Source: Aurantibrevibacter sp041747755
Lineage (GTDB): Bacteria > Bacteroidota > Bacteroidia > Flavobacteriales > Flavobacteriaceae
NCBI GenBank assembly: GCA_041747755.1
Contig: JBGTEN010000059.1
Location: forward strand, 1 to 7,850
Direction: 5' to 3'
DNA length: 7,850 bases
In this document: positions 1 to 5,563 of the stretch, piece by piece
Layout of the letters: the number at the start of each line of letters is the position of its first letter
Position numbering within the stretch: position 1 is the first letter of the stretch
Made by a program: the position numbers and the translations under genes
The notes under the pieces: generated by a model
Databases searched by the model: none
The model's input: only the letters and a program-made list of their open reading frames with translations
Told to the model about the DNA's origin: nothing

Positions 1-2
1 TT

Positions 3-299
3 GCAAGTGTCACGGATGCAGCAGTATATAACTTTCTCCAAGACGCAGCAACTTCTTTTGCTATCCCAACGGGTAGTGATAATGGCTGGTATAATTACAG
101 TCCGCAGACTAATCTGGTGAATCCCATTCCGGGAAAGATTCTGGTGATCCGTACGCATGATGGAAAATATGCCAAAGTAGAAATATTGAGTTATTATAAA
201 GATGCTCCTGTCGAACCGGATGGCTTTGTAGATGAGGCTCGTTTCTACACCTTCAATTATGTGTACAATCCCAATGAAGGGGAAACCTCTCTGAACTAA
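3..299 (+). CDS. HmuY family protein, C-terminal part (5' end outside window)
   Basis: The frame is open from the window edge, so this is the last 98 residues of a larger protein; a GTG at 117 is internal, not the start. Visible features typical of the HmuY C-terminal region are GWYNY, NPIPGK, VIRTHDGKYAK and a final FYTFNYVYNP before a short polar tail. HmuY proteins are outer-membrane lipoproteins or secreted haemophores that bind haem and pass it to a TonB-dependent receptor (known for Porphyromonas gingivalis HmuY). Many flavobacterial relatives are uncharacterised and may bind other ligands. The lipoprotein signal would be upstream and cannot be checked. The stop codon overlaps the start of the DoxX-like gene (TAATG), suggesting one transcript and translational coupling. 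The family assignment is fairly sure; haem binding is inferred, because the haem-ligand residues cannot be assigned from this fragment. Confidence 0.82.
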   Translation, partial: ASVTDAAVYNFLQDAATSFAIPTGSDNGWYNYSPQTNLVNPIPGKILVIRTHDGKYAKVEILSYYKDAPVEPDGFVDEARFYTFNYVYNPNEGETSLN

Positions 300-748
300 T
301 GCAAAAGTCTGTTAGCATACTATTTATTGTTCTCCGGTTGATTCTTGGAGGTATGATGGTTTACGGGGGAATTCAAAAATTTCAAAAGCCTATTCCAACT
401 CCCACAGAGGTGGTGGAAAAAGCAGAACAATTCAAGTCTCCGGAAAAGGAAAGCACCTTGCAGAAAATATTGTATATCAGTGGGGCAAAACAAACCGGAT
501 ATTTCTGGCAGGTGTTGGGTATTTGCGAACTCATCTTTGGTATATTGGTCCTGCTTCAGGGGACAGGATTTATCGGCGCATTGTTTTTGTTGCCCATAAC
601 CTTACATATTTTCCTATTCCATCTCTTTTTAGAGTCCGATGAGATACAGGAATTAATCCAAACCGGAGGCCTGTTTTTAATTAATATTTTGCTGGTTCTA
701 AAAGAAAAAGCAAAGTGGAAACCCCTACTTTGGATAAAACCGATTTAA
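299..748 (+). CDS. DoxX-like small integral membrane protein
   Basis: 149 residues with four hydrophobic segments at about 5-25, 67-86, 89-110 and 119-135. This is the four-helix layout of the DoxX/DoxD-like superfamily. The first helix carries the typical LRLILGGMMVYGGIQKF pattern (arginine early in helix 1, then a glycine-rich stretch leading to a K-F pair). A polar, charged loop of about 40 residues separates helices 1 and 2. DoxX-like proteins sit in the inner membrane; some are quinone-linked oxidoreductase partners, but for most the reaction is unknown and none can be assigned here. The ATG overlaps the stop of the HmuY-family gene by one base, so it is probably translated by re-initiation. 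No Shine-Dalgarno is visible. A hairpin terminator follows 26 bases after the stop. The pairing with an HmuY-type protein could mean a role in haem or redox handling, which is inference only. Confidence 0.8.
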   Translation: MQKSVSILFIVLRLILGGMMVYGGIQKFQKPIPTPTEVVEKAEQFKSPEKESTLQKILYISGAKQTGYFWQVLGICELIFGILVLLQGTGFIGALFLLPITLHIFLFHLFLESDEIQELIQTGGLFLINILLVLKEKAKWKPLLWIKPI

Positions 749-774
749 GTTTGAGTTTGTTGGTTTTTTTGTTC

Positions 775-806
775 AAGCCAAAGTGCAGTAGTGCTTTGGC
801 TTTTTT
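775..806 (+). terminator. Rho-independent terminator after the DoxX-like gene
   Basis: A perfect 9-bp stem (775-783 AAGCCAAAG paired with 794-802 CTTTGGCTT) with a 10-base loop runs into an uninterrupted T tract to 806. It ends the HmuY-DoxX transcript. It lies 22 bases beyond the recJ stop on the other strand, so it may also slow convergent recJ transcription. However, the minus-strand side has an A tract, not a T tract, after the stem, so it is a proper intrinsic terminator only for plus-strand transcripts. Confidence 0.88.
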
Positions 807-828
807 GTAATACCCAAATGGAATACTA

Positions 829-2517
829 CTACCGTAAATCCCTAATTTTTAACTGCACGCTGACCATCCCCTGCCACTCATTTTCATCAATCGAGAAAAC
901 GGCATCAAAAGGTTTCTTGTCCGCGGTCAACAGAAGTTTATCTCCCAAATTAAAACCAATAGCTCCGATGGCTTCCGAATCACGTTGTTTCACTGTCAGT
1001 TTTAAATGCTTTTCTTCTTCCCCTACACCTTTGCCGTAGCCCGTATCGGTAAGACGCTCCGCCATAAAAACCGGGGTCATATTGCCCGGACCGAAAGGTG
1101 CAAATTGTCGTATAATACGCATTAATTTAGGGGTAATGTCTTTTAGTTTTATCAAAGCATCTACCGAAATCTCAGGAGTTAACAATCCGGGATCGATGGT
1201 TTCCGAAACCACTTTTTCAAATTGCTTTTTAAAGGTCTGATATTGTTCTTCCAATAAGGTAAGTCCGGCTGCATATTTATGTCCGCCGAATTGCTCAATA
1301 CAATCCGCGCAGCCCTCCAGCGCATTATAGACATCAAACCCTTTTACGGAACGGGCGGAAGCAGCCAGTTTATTGCCGCTTTTGGTAAATACCAGGGTTG
1401 GACGATAATAGGTTTCGGTAAGTCGGGAAGCGACAATACCTATGACCCCTTTATGCCAGTTCTCATTATAAACCACCGAGGTAAATCGTTCTTCTTCATT
1501 ATTCTCCTGTATTTGCAATAAAGCCTCCCGGGTAATTTCCTGATCCAGGCTCCGGCGGTCCAAATTAAATTGTTCAATCCCGATCGCAAATTCTTGCGCT
1601 CTTTCCAAATTGGTTTCTGTTAGTAAGTTCACCGCATGTTGCCCATGCTCCATTCGCCCTGCAGCATTAATACGTGGAGCAATGATAAAAACCACATCGG
1701 TAATGGTAAGTTCTTGTTTTTTTATTTGATTGATAATCGCTTTAAAACCAACCCGCGGATTTGTGTTGATTACCTGTAAACCGTAATAGGCCAGTACCCT
1801 GTTTTCGCCGGTTATGGGAACAATATCGGCTCCGATAGCTGTAGCTACCAAATCGAGGTAAGGAACTAAATCATCAATAGTTTCTCCGTATCCTGCAGCA
1901 AGTGCCTGAATCAATTTAAAACCCACTCCACAGCCACAGAGCTCATCATAAGGATAGGTACAATCCTCTCTTTTCGGGTCTAAAATTGCAACCGCCTGGG
2001 GCAGATGGTCTCCAGGGCGATGGTGGTCACAAATAATAAAATCTATTCCTTTTCTAGCAGCATATGCGACCTTGTCGATGGCTTTTATACCACAGTCCAA
2101 CGCTATAATTAACCTAAAACCATTGTCTTCAGCAAAGTCAATTCCCTGAACCGAAATTCCATAGCCCTCGTTATAACGGTCCGGAATATAGGTGGCCACA
2201 TTAGGATATTTTGTCAATAAATAAGAAGAAACCAAGGCTACGGCGGTTGTGCCATCCACATCATAATCTCCGAAAATCAAGATGTTCTCGTGGTTGGCAA
2301 TGGCTTTTTCAATGCGCGCTACTGCCAAATCCATATCTTTCATCAAAAAGGGATCGTGAAGATCGGTCAACTGAGGTCTAAAGAATTTTTTTGCTTCTTC
2401 AAAGGTTTCAATACCTCTTTGCAATAATAAGGTTGCGACCAAAGGTTCTACCTGCAAATCCATAGCTAAGCTAGCTATTTTGTGTGCTTCCGGTTTTGGC
2501 TTTATGGTCCAGCGCAT
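829..2517 (-). CDS. recJ: Single-stranded-DNA-specific exonuclease RecJ
   Basis: 562 residues, close to the usual RecJ length (E. coli about 577). RecJ degrades single-stranded DNA 5' to 3' in the cytoplasm, in RecF-pathway recombination, base excision repair and mismatch repair. All DHH/DHHA1 signatures are present in order: GDYDVDG (83-89), LDCG (140-143), CDHH (163-166), GCGVGFKL (195-202), PRINAAGRM (281-289), GVIGIVASRL (357-366), ASARS (386-390) and FGGH (410-413). These give the metal-binding Asp and His residues of motifs I-IV and the GGH of the DHHA1 domain. The C-terminal RecJ OB domain shows FGPGNMTPVF (475-484). The ATG at 2517 begins the typical MRWTIKPKP N-terminus, and no Shine-Dalgarno is visible. 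The gene is convergent with the DoxX-like gene. It looks intact, with no missing catalytic residue. Confidence 0.97.
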   Translation of the reverse strand: MRWTIKPKPEAHKIASLAMDLQVEPLVATLLLQRGIETFEEAKKFFRPQLTDLHDPFLMKDMDLAVARIEKAIANHENILIFGDYDVDGTTAVALVSSYLLTKYPNVATYIPDRYNEGYGISVQGIDFAEDNGFRLIIALDCGIKAIDKVAYAARKGIDFIICDHHRPGDHLPQAVAILDPKREDCTYPYDELCGCGVGFKLIQALAAGYGETIDDLVPYLDLVATAIGADIVPITGENRVLAYYGLQVINTNPRVGFKAIINQIKKQELTITDVVFIIAPRINAAGRMEHGQHAVNLLTETNLERAQEFAIGIEQFNLDRRSLDQEITREALLQIQENNEEERFTSVVYNENWHKGVIGIVASRLTETYYRPTLVFTKSGNKLAASARSVKGFDVYNALEGCADCIEQFGGHKYAAGLTLLEEQYQTFKKQFEKVVSETIDPGLLTPEISVDALIKLKDITPKLMRIIRQFAPFGPGNMTPVFMAERLTDTGYGKGVGEEEKHLKLTVKQRDSEAIGAIGFNLGDKLLLTADKKPFDAVFSIDENEWQGMVSVQLKIRDLR

Positions 2518-2585
2518 GGGGGTATTATTTTATGTGTAAAATTAAATTAAAGTGCAAGCTCAAGATAAAAAAATGATCCTTGTAG

Positions 2586-2760
2586 CTATTGGTTTTTGTT
2601 CTTAATTATTGTTGCTATAATTTTTATTAATTGTTCTAATTCATCTAGTAAGTGGATTCTCTTTGTTTCATCACCATAATTTACTTTAGACAGGATTTTT
2701 AGGTTCACTCTTGATTCCTTTAACTCCTTCTATTCTTATACTTGCTTTGTTATTATAATC
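2586..2760 (-). pseudogene. Remnant of a four-helix-bundle (23S rRNA intervening-sequence type) protein
   Basis: Read on the minus strand from 2760, one frame gives DYNNKASIRI. Skipping a single base at about 2730 continues as KELKESRVNLKIL, then about 28 more residues including LLDELEQLIKIIATIIK, to a TAG at 2586-2588. This matches the C-terminal half of the small S23/four-helix-bundle proteins, which typically have a D-F/Y-x-x-K-x-x-I-A segment, then a xEAxES-x-x-WLxxL helix, then a last helix with E-L/I-x-x-I-xxxIIK. Normal family length is about 115-125 residues; only about 58 remain, with one +1 frameshift. There is no start codon and no N-terminal half: the preceding bases on the strand are the stop codon of the RDD gene, one base away. 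The family was first found inside 23S rRNA intervening sequences, but most members are free-standing and of unknown role. The family call rests on remembered pattern and was not searched. Confidence 0.7.
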
Positions 2761-2761
2761 C

Positions 2762-3187
2762 TTAAGAGTTTTTCTTAACAACCAATGTCTTGGCAATAAT
2801 ATCTCCTACTCTTTGATTCCTTTCTGTTGATTTAATAACTATAAATGCTACCAAACCAAAACTGAAAGAAAAATCGATAATATCGGCTAGTCTACGTTTA
2901 ACGGTTTGTTTTAGTTTCAGTTCTTCACAATTCTCGGATATGATACGAAGATTAACTGTCCAATGACCAAGTGTTGTTCCCAACTTCCATTCACAAATCG
3001 GCAAACATAAAAACCAAAATATCACAGGAATTAATCCCTTAAATCCGCTTACCTTAAATCCCCCATTTTCTGAAGGCTCCCCGTATAGGTAAACATAGAT
3101 TATAGTGAAGGAAAAAATAATAATATAGTCAATTATCGTTGCAACAATTCTCAATCCAATATTCGACTCAAGATTTTCTTTCTTCAT
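2762..3187 (-). CDS. RDD family membrane protein
   Basis: 141 residues from the ATG at 3187, giving MKKENLESN. A GTG at 3199 would add four residues, but the ATG is preferred. The RDD family is named for conserved Arg and Asp residues. Here the first helix has RIVATIIDYIII (Arg13, Asp20), the second region has EWKLGTTLGHWTVNLRI (67-82), and the third has RRLADIIDF (98-106) followed by QRVGDIIAKTLVV (125-137). Three hydrophobic segments lie at about 13-35, 51-66 and 102-118, so it is an inner-membrane protein. Function is unknown for most members; a few halophile RDD proteins have been linked to Na+/H+ exchange, which cannot be extended to this one. It sits in an AT-rich patch between recJ and the osmC-like gene, directly followed by a relic of another gene, so it may be a recent arrival. 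No Shine-Dalgarno is visible. Confidence 0.85.
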   Translation of the reverse strand: MKKENLESNIGLRIVATIIDYIIIFSFTIIYVYLYGEPSENGGFKVSGFKGLIPVIFWFLCLPICEWKLGTTLGHWTVNLRIISENCEELKLKQTVKRRLADIIDFSFSFGLVAFIVIKSTERNQRVGDIIAKTLVVKKNS

Positions 3188-3199
3188 ATAAACTTGCAC

Positions 3200-3272
3200 T
3201 TAGAATTGCCTAATTCAAACTAAAACTAATTGTATTCTAAAAGTTTTTAGGCAATATATTGTGTTACGCAAT
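3200..3272. repeat. Cluster of short inverted repeats between the RDD and OsmC-family genes
   Basis: The gap between the two minus-strand genes holds three small dyads. ATTGCCTAA (3205-3213) is repeated inverted as TTAGGCAAT (3247-3255). Between and overlapping these is CTAAAA-GT-TTTTAG at about 3237-3250. Just outside is the imperfect palindrome ATTGTGTTACGCAAT (3258-3272). Together they could fold on either strand. They may end the osmC-like transcript or form the leader of the RDD gene. No clean U-tract follows any stem, so I do not call a terminator. Confidence 0.35.
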
Positions 3273-3309
3273 AGCAACAAAAATACCATTAATAATTGTC
3301 GATATGGGG

Positions 3310-3741
3310 TTAGGGGGCTTTGTGAAATACTGTCTTAATCTCCATGGAAGCAAACCGTCGAAACATTTCCATAACGCCACAATATTTTTCTACTGAGAGT
3401 GCTACTGCCCTTTTTAATTTATCTTCATTCAAATTAGACCCATGAAAATGATACTCCACCGTAACCTCATCATAATACTTGGGATGCTCCTCTGTTAGGT
3501 TGGCAATAGTCTCTATATGAAAATTAGATACCTCCAATTTCATTTTCTTTATCAACATGGCAACATCCAAACCTGAGCAACCTGCTAAAGCAGACAGCAT
3601 TAATGCTTTAGGTCGAAACCCGTCTCCCTCACCCCCATCTTCGGGACTGGCGTCAATTTTAAAATTCAGCCCGGAGGTATTATTGCTCTCAAAGGCCATA
3701 TTGCCCAACCACTTAGTTGTGATATGATTTTTTGTACCCAT
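3310..3741 (-). CDS. OsmC family protein (putative thiol peroxidase)
   Basis: 143 residues, the normal length for OsmC/Ohr-like proteins. These cytoplasmic dimers reduce organic hydroperoxides with a pair of cysteines. Both expected cysteines are present in their usual settings: Cys55 in ALAGCSGLD at the start of the central helix, and Cys121 in EKYCGVMEMF. The GFRPKALMLSALAGC stretch is typical of the general OsmC branch (YhfA-like) more than of Ohr. The ATG at 3741 gives MGTKNHITTKWLGNMAFES, which matches the beta-strand start of the family. It lies 52 bases downstream of the rsmI stop on the same strand, so co-transcription is possible. The upstream bases are A/T-rich with no Shine-Dalgarno. 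The fold and cysteines are clear; the natural substrate is not, and many general OsmC proteins have no proven peroxidase activity. Confidence 0.9.
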   Translation of the reverse strand: MGTKNHITTKWLGNMAFESNNTSGLNFKIDASPEDGGEGDGFRPKALMLSALAGCSGLDVAMLIKKMKLEVSNFHIETIANLTEEHPKYYDEVTVEYHFHGSNLNEDKLKRAVALSVEKYCGVMEMFRRFASMEIKTVFHKAP

Positions 3742-3793
3742 ATGTTTGTTTATTATAAGATGTAAAAATACGACTTATTATATAAAACCTGAA

Positions 3794-4465
3794 CTACTTC
3801 TTCCCCCCAACCACAATCACAATCTCACCTTTAGGTGGTTTTTCAGTAAAATGTTTTAAGACGCTTTCTGCGCTTCCGCGTATGGTTTCTTCATACATTT
3901 TGCTAAGTTCCCTGGAAACAGAAACGGGACGCTCCGCTCCAAAATAGGTCACAAAACTGGCCAGCGTTTTAAGCAGTTTATGAGGCGATTCATAAAAAAT
4001 TAGGGTCCTACTTTCTTCTGCTAACAACTCAAGTCGGGTTTGACGACCTTTTTTTACTGGCAGAAATCCCTCAAAGACAAACTTATCATTGGGGAGTCCG
4101 CTGTTGACTAAAGCAGGAACAAAAGCGGTTGCACCGGGGAGACAGTCCACTTCAATCTGATGCTCAATGCAGGCACGGGTAATTAAGAATCCGGGATCGG
4201 AAATAGCCGGTGTTCCGGCATCAGAAATTAAAGCAATGGTATCTCCGGAGAGCAAGCGTTTTATGATTTTATCTACCATGCTATGCTCATTATGCATATG
4301 GTGACTTTGCATGGGCGTGGAAATGGAATAATGTTGCAATAATTTCCCGCTGGTTCGGGTATCTTCAGCCAAAATAAGAGTAACTTCTTTCAGTACCTTT
4401 AGAGCCCTTAAAGTGATGTCTTCCAAATTCCCAATTGGCGTTGGAACAATATATAATTTTCCCAT
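3794..4465 (-). CDS. rsmI: 16S rRNA (cytidine(1402)-2'-O)-methyltransferase RsmI
   Basis: 223 residues, the short form usual in Bacteroidota; proteobacterial RsmI is about 285, with an extra C-terminal domain. The enzyme uses S-adenosylmethionine to 2'-O-methylate C1402 in the 16S rRNA decoding centre, acting with RsmH. SPOUT-unrelated, tetrapyrrole-methylase-fold signatures run along the protein: YIVPTPIGNLEDIT (5-18), AEDTRTSGKLL (33-43), HNEH (58-61), ALISDAGTPAISDPG (78-92), LPGATAFVPALVNSGLP (109-125), FEGFLP (131-136), FYESPHKL (157-164), SVSRELSKMYEE (182-193) and GEIVIVV (213-219). The ATG at 4465 begins the standard MGKLYIVPTP start. A strong hairpin lies just upstream, between this gene and the 228-residue gene. 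rsmI therefore needs its own promoter or readthrough. The osmC-like gene follows after 52 bases. Confidence 0.97.
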   Translation of the reverse strand: MGKLYIVPTPIGNLEDITLRALKVLKEVTLILAEDTRTSGKLLQHYSISTPMQSHHMHNEHSMVDKIIKRLLSGDTIALISDAGTPAISDPGFLITRACIEHQIEVDCLPGATAFVPALVNSGLPNDKFVFEGFLPVKKGRQTRLELLAEESRTLIFYESPHKLLKTLASFVTYFGAERPVSVSRELSKMYEETIRGSAESVLKHFTEKPPKGEIVIVVGGKK

Positions 4466-4482
4466 TAGTAATGTAAAAGCTT

Positions 4483-4521
4483 AAAAATAAGAAGCCGAAA
4501 GTTGTAAAACCAACTTTCGGC
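4483..4521 (-). terminator. Hairpin terminator between the 228-residue gene and rsmI
   Basis: A perfect 11-bp stem (GCCGAAAGTTG at 4494-4504 and CAACTTTCGGC at 4511-4521) has a 6-base loop. Read on the minus strand it is followed by a T-rich stretch, TTCTTATTTTT (4493-4483). It lies 26 bases beyond the stop of the 228-residue gene and fits a Rho-independent terminator for it. The T run is broken by a C and an A, so some readthrough into rsmI is plausible. Confidence 0.75.
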
Positions 4522-4547
4522 AACGATTTTAAAAATTATACTTCCGG

Positions 4548-5234
4548 TTAAGAAAATTTACGTTGAATTAATGCCATAAATCGGGCCTCATACAGCTCTT
4601 TTCCAATCCAATTATTATAATCCGGTTTTACCATATTAACTATAAAAGCTACAGAACGTTCCTCGGAATCAATCGTATTTAGCTGAGACAGTACTCTGTT
4701 CAAATCTTCTGCGCTATCATTAAAAAGATGTTTAAGAAAAACAAGTCTATCGTTCAAGTCAAGTTTAATATCCTTATTCAATTTGTCATTAAGCGACTTT
4801 AATTTAATTTCCTGATTATTTGTGTTGCTGACCTCTGCGGCTAATGGCTCCTTTTCTTTTCGTAAAAACTCGGGTTTTGCCAAAAACTCCGCAAATACTT
4901 CATCTACCGGCACGTTGCCACGCATTTCGCTTACCATATCTTTAATCGTGTCCATGCCGGGTGTTATGATATCTTCTTCGTGGGGATTGCTTTCCGGAAC
5001 AGATTTGTTTTCATTAAGGACCGCTGTTGCCATGGTCTCAAATTTAGAAGCAATTACATTTTTGGACACGTCAACCTCAACCTCTTTTAAGTTCTGATCT
5101 ATGTACTTTAAAATCGCCAACTTTTCATAAAGCCCCTTTGCCGCTTCATAGAGATCAGTAATATCATTTAAATTTCTGGAGGTTATGATATCAGTTGACA
5201 TCCGCACCAATTCCTCTTTCAACTTTCTTTTCAT
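4548..5234 (-). CDS. Conserved-looking hypothetical protein, 228 residues
   Basis: I do not recognise a characterised family. The protein is soluble, highly charged and mostly helical by composition, with no signal peptide, membrane segment or obvious catalytic motif. It has three parts. An N-terminal helical region (1-55) contains DITDLYEAAKGLYEKLAIL. A low-order linker (about 75-155) is rich in Glu, Pro, Asn and Lys. A compact C-terminal region (about 156-228) contains LNDRLVFLKHLFN, then AEDLNRVLSQL, then a tail KPDYNNWIGKELYEARFMALI. The C-terminal part looks conserved in style and resembles an uncharacterised flavobacterial protein I recall only vaguely. The ATG at 5234 gives MKRKLKEELVRM, and no Shine-Dalgarno is visible. 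It is divergent from tdk across a 329-base gap and is closed by its own terminator before rsmI. Clean codon use and a full-length frame indicate a real gene; function is unknown. Confidence 0.85.
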   Translation of the reverse strand: MKRKLKEELVRMSTDIITSRNLNDITDLYEAAKGLYEKLAILKYIDQNLKEVEVDVSKNVIASKFETMATAVLNENKSVPESNPHEEDIITPGMDTIKDMVSEMRGNVPVDEVFAEFLAKPEFLRKEKEPLAAEVSNTNNQEIKLKSLNDKLNKDIKLDLNDRLVFLKHLFNDSAEDLNRVLSQLNTIDSEERSVAFIVNMVKPDYNNWIGKELYEARFMALIQRKFS

Positions 5235-5260
5235 CTGTTAATATTTATTATTTTTTTAAG

Positions 5261-5281
5261 GTCATCCCGAACAGTCGGGAG
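5261..5281. repeat. Small REP-like hairpin
   Basis: TCCCGA (5265-5270) and TCGGGA (5275-5280) form a perfect 6-bp GC-rich stem with an ACAG tetraloop, preceded by GTCA. GTCATCCCGA...TCGGGA units resemble short repeats scattered between genes in many flavobacterial genomes. The stem stands out from the AT-rich surroundings. Neither side has a T tract in the right place, so it is not a standard terminator. Repetition in the genome cannot be tested from one window. Confidence 0.35.
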
Positions 5282-5500
5282 TAATTCGCATATCCTCATC
5301 GGTGATTGAATCGAGTTTACGTTATGCTTATTTCATGTCTATTTTATTTTGTTGACCCCTACAACGGGTTCAATCTAAGTGTTTTGTTCGGGTACATAGA
5401 ACATTCCAATAATCATTATCCTATGTTTACTAATTAATCATGGATGTTTCATGAAATCAACCTTTTTTATTTGTCTTTTCTTAAAAGGTGTGCTTTCTTT

Positions 5501-5525
5501 ACTAAATTTAGTGTCGTTATATTTA
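5501..5525 (+). promoter_or_regulatory. Possible tdk promoter with a 12-base palindrome (candidate operator)
   Basis: ACTAAATTTAGT (5501-5512) is a perfect palindrome. Five bases later TATATTTA (5518-5525) matches the Bacteroidota -7 box TANNTTTG at all but the last base. It would place a transcript start about 30 bases before the tdk ATG. A matching -33 TTTG box is not clear, so the promoter call is tentative. The palindrome would lie between the two promoter boxes, where a repressor would block polymerase. Confidence 0.3.
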
Positions 5526-5563
5526 ACAACGAAAAACAGCTAACTTTCGTCTAAAATTACAAA

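Larger units (their letters stand above)
5235..5563. other. Divergent intergenic region, 329 bases without a gene
   Basis: This AT-rich gap separates the 228-residue gene (minus) from tdk (plus) and must hold promoters for both. It contains a small REP-like hairpin (5265-5280), an imperfect dyad ACCC/GGGT around 5344-5361, a 10-base palindrome TTTCATGAAA (5447-5456), a 12-base palindrome (5501-5512) and a possible promoter for tdk (5518-5525). A weak ACGAAA/TTTCGT stem lies in the tdk leader (5529-5550). No credible small gene or RNA fold of a known class was seen on either strand. Confidence 0.6.

Noticed and set aside
791..1521. Open plus-strand frames opposite recJ (791-1039 and 1279-1521)
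   Set aside because: They are antisense to well-conserved RecJ sequence and their products resemble nothing.
3188..3199. GTG start four codons upstream of the RDD gene ATG
   Set aside because: It adds only four residues with no better initiation signal; the ATG at 3187 is the simpler start.
2550..3201. Inverted repeat AAGTGCAAG (2550-2558) and CTTGCACTT (3193-3201) flanking the RDD gene, as possible element ends
   Set aside because: A 9-base match at this spacing is expected by chance about once in a region of this size. There is no transposase and no target duplication, and the right copy reaches into the RDD leader.
4822..5097. 91-codon plus-strand frame opposite the 228-residue gene
   Set aside because: It is a low-complexity Ser/Thr-rich product antisense to a better-supported gene, with no start signal.
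5324..5437. 37-codon plus-strand frame in the divergent intergenic region
   Set aside because: It is short, with no start signal and no recognisable features; it is compatible with chance in AT-rich DNA.
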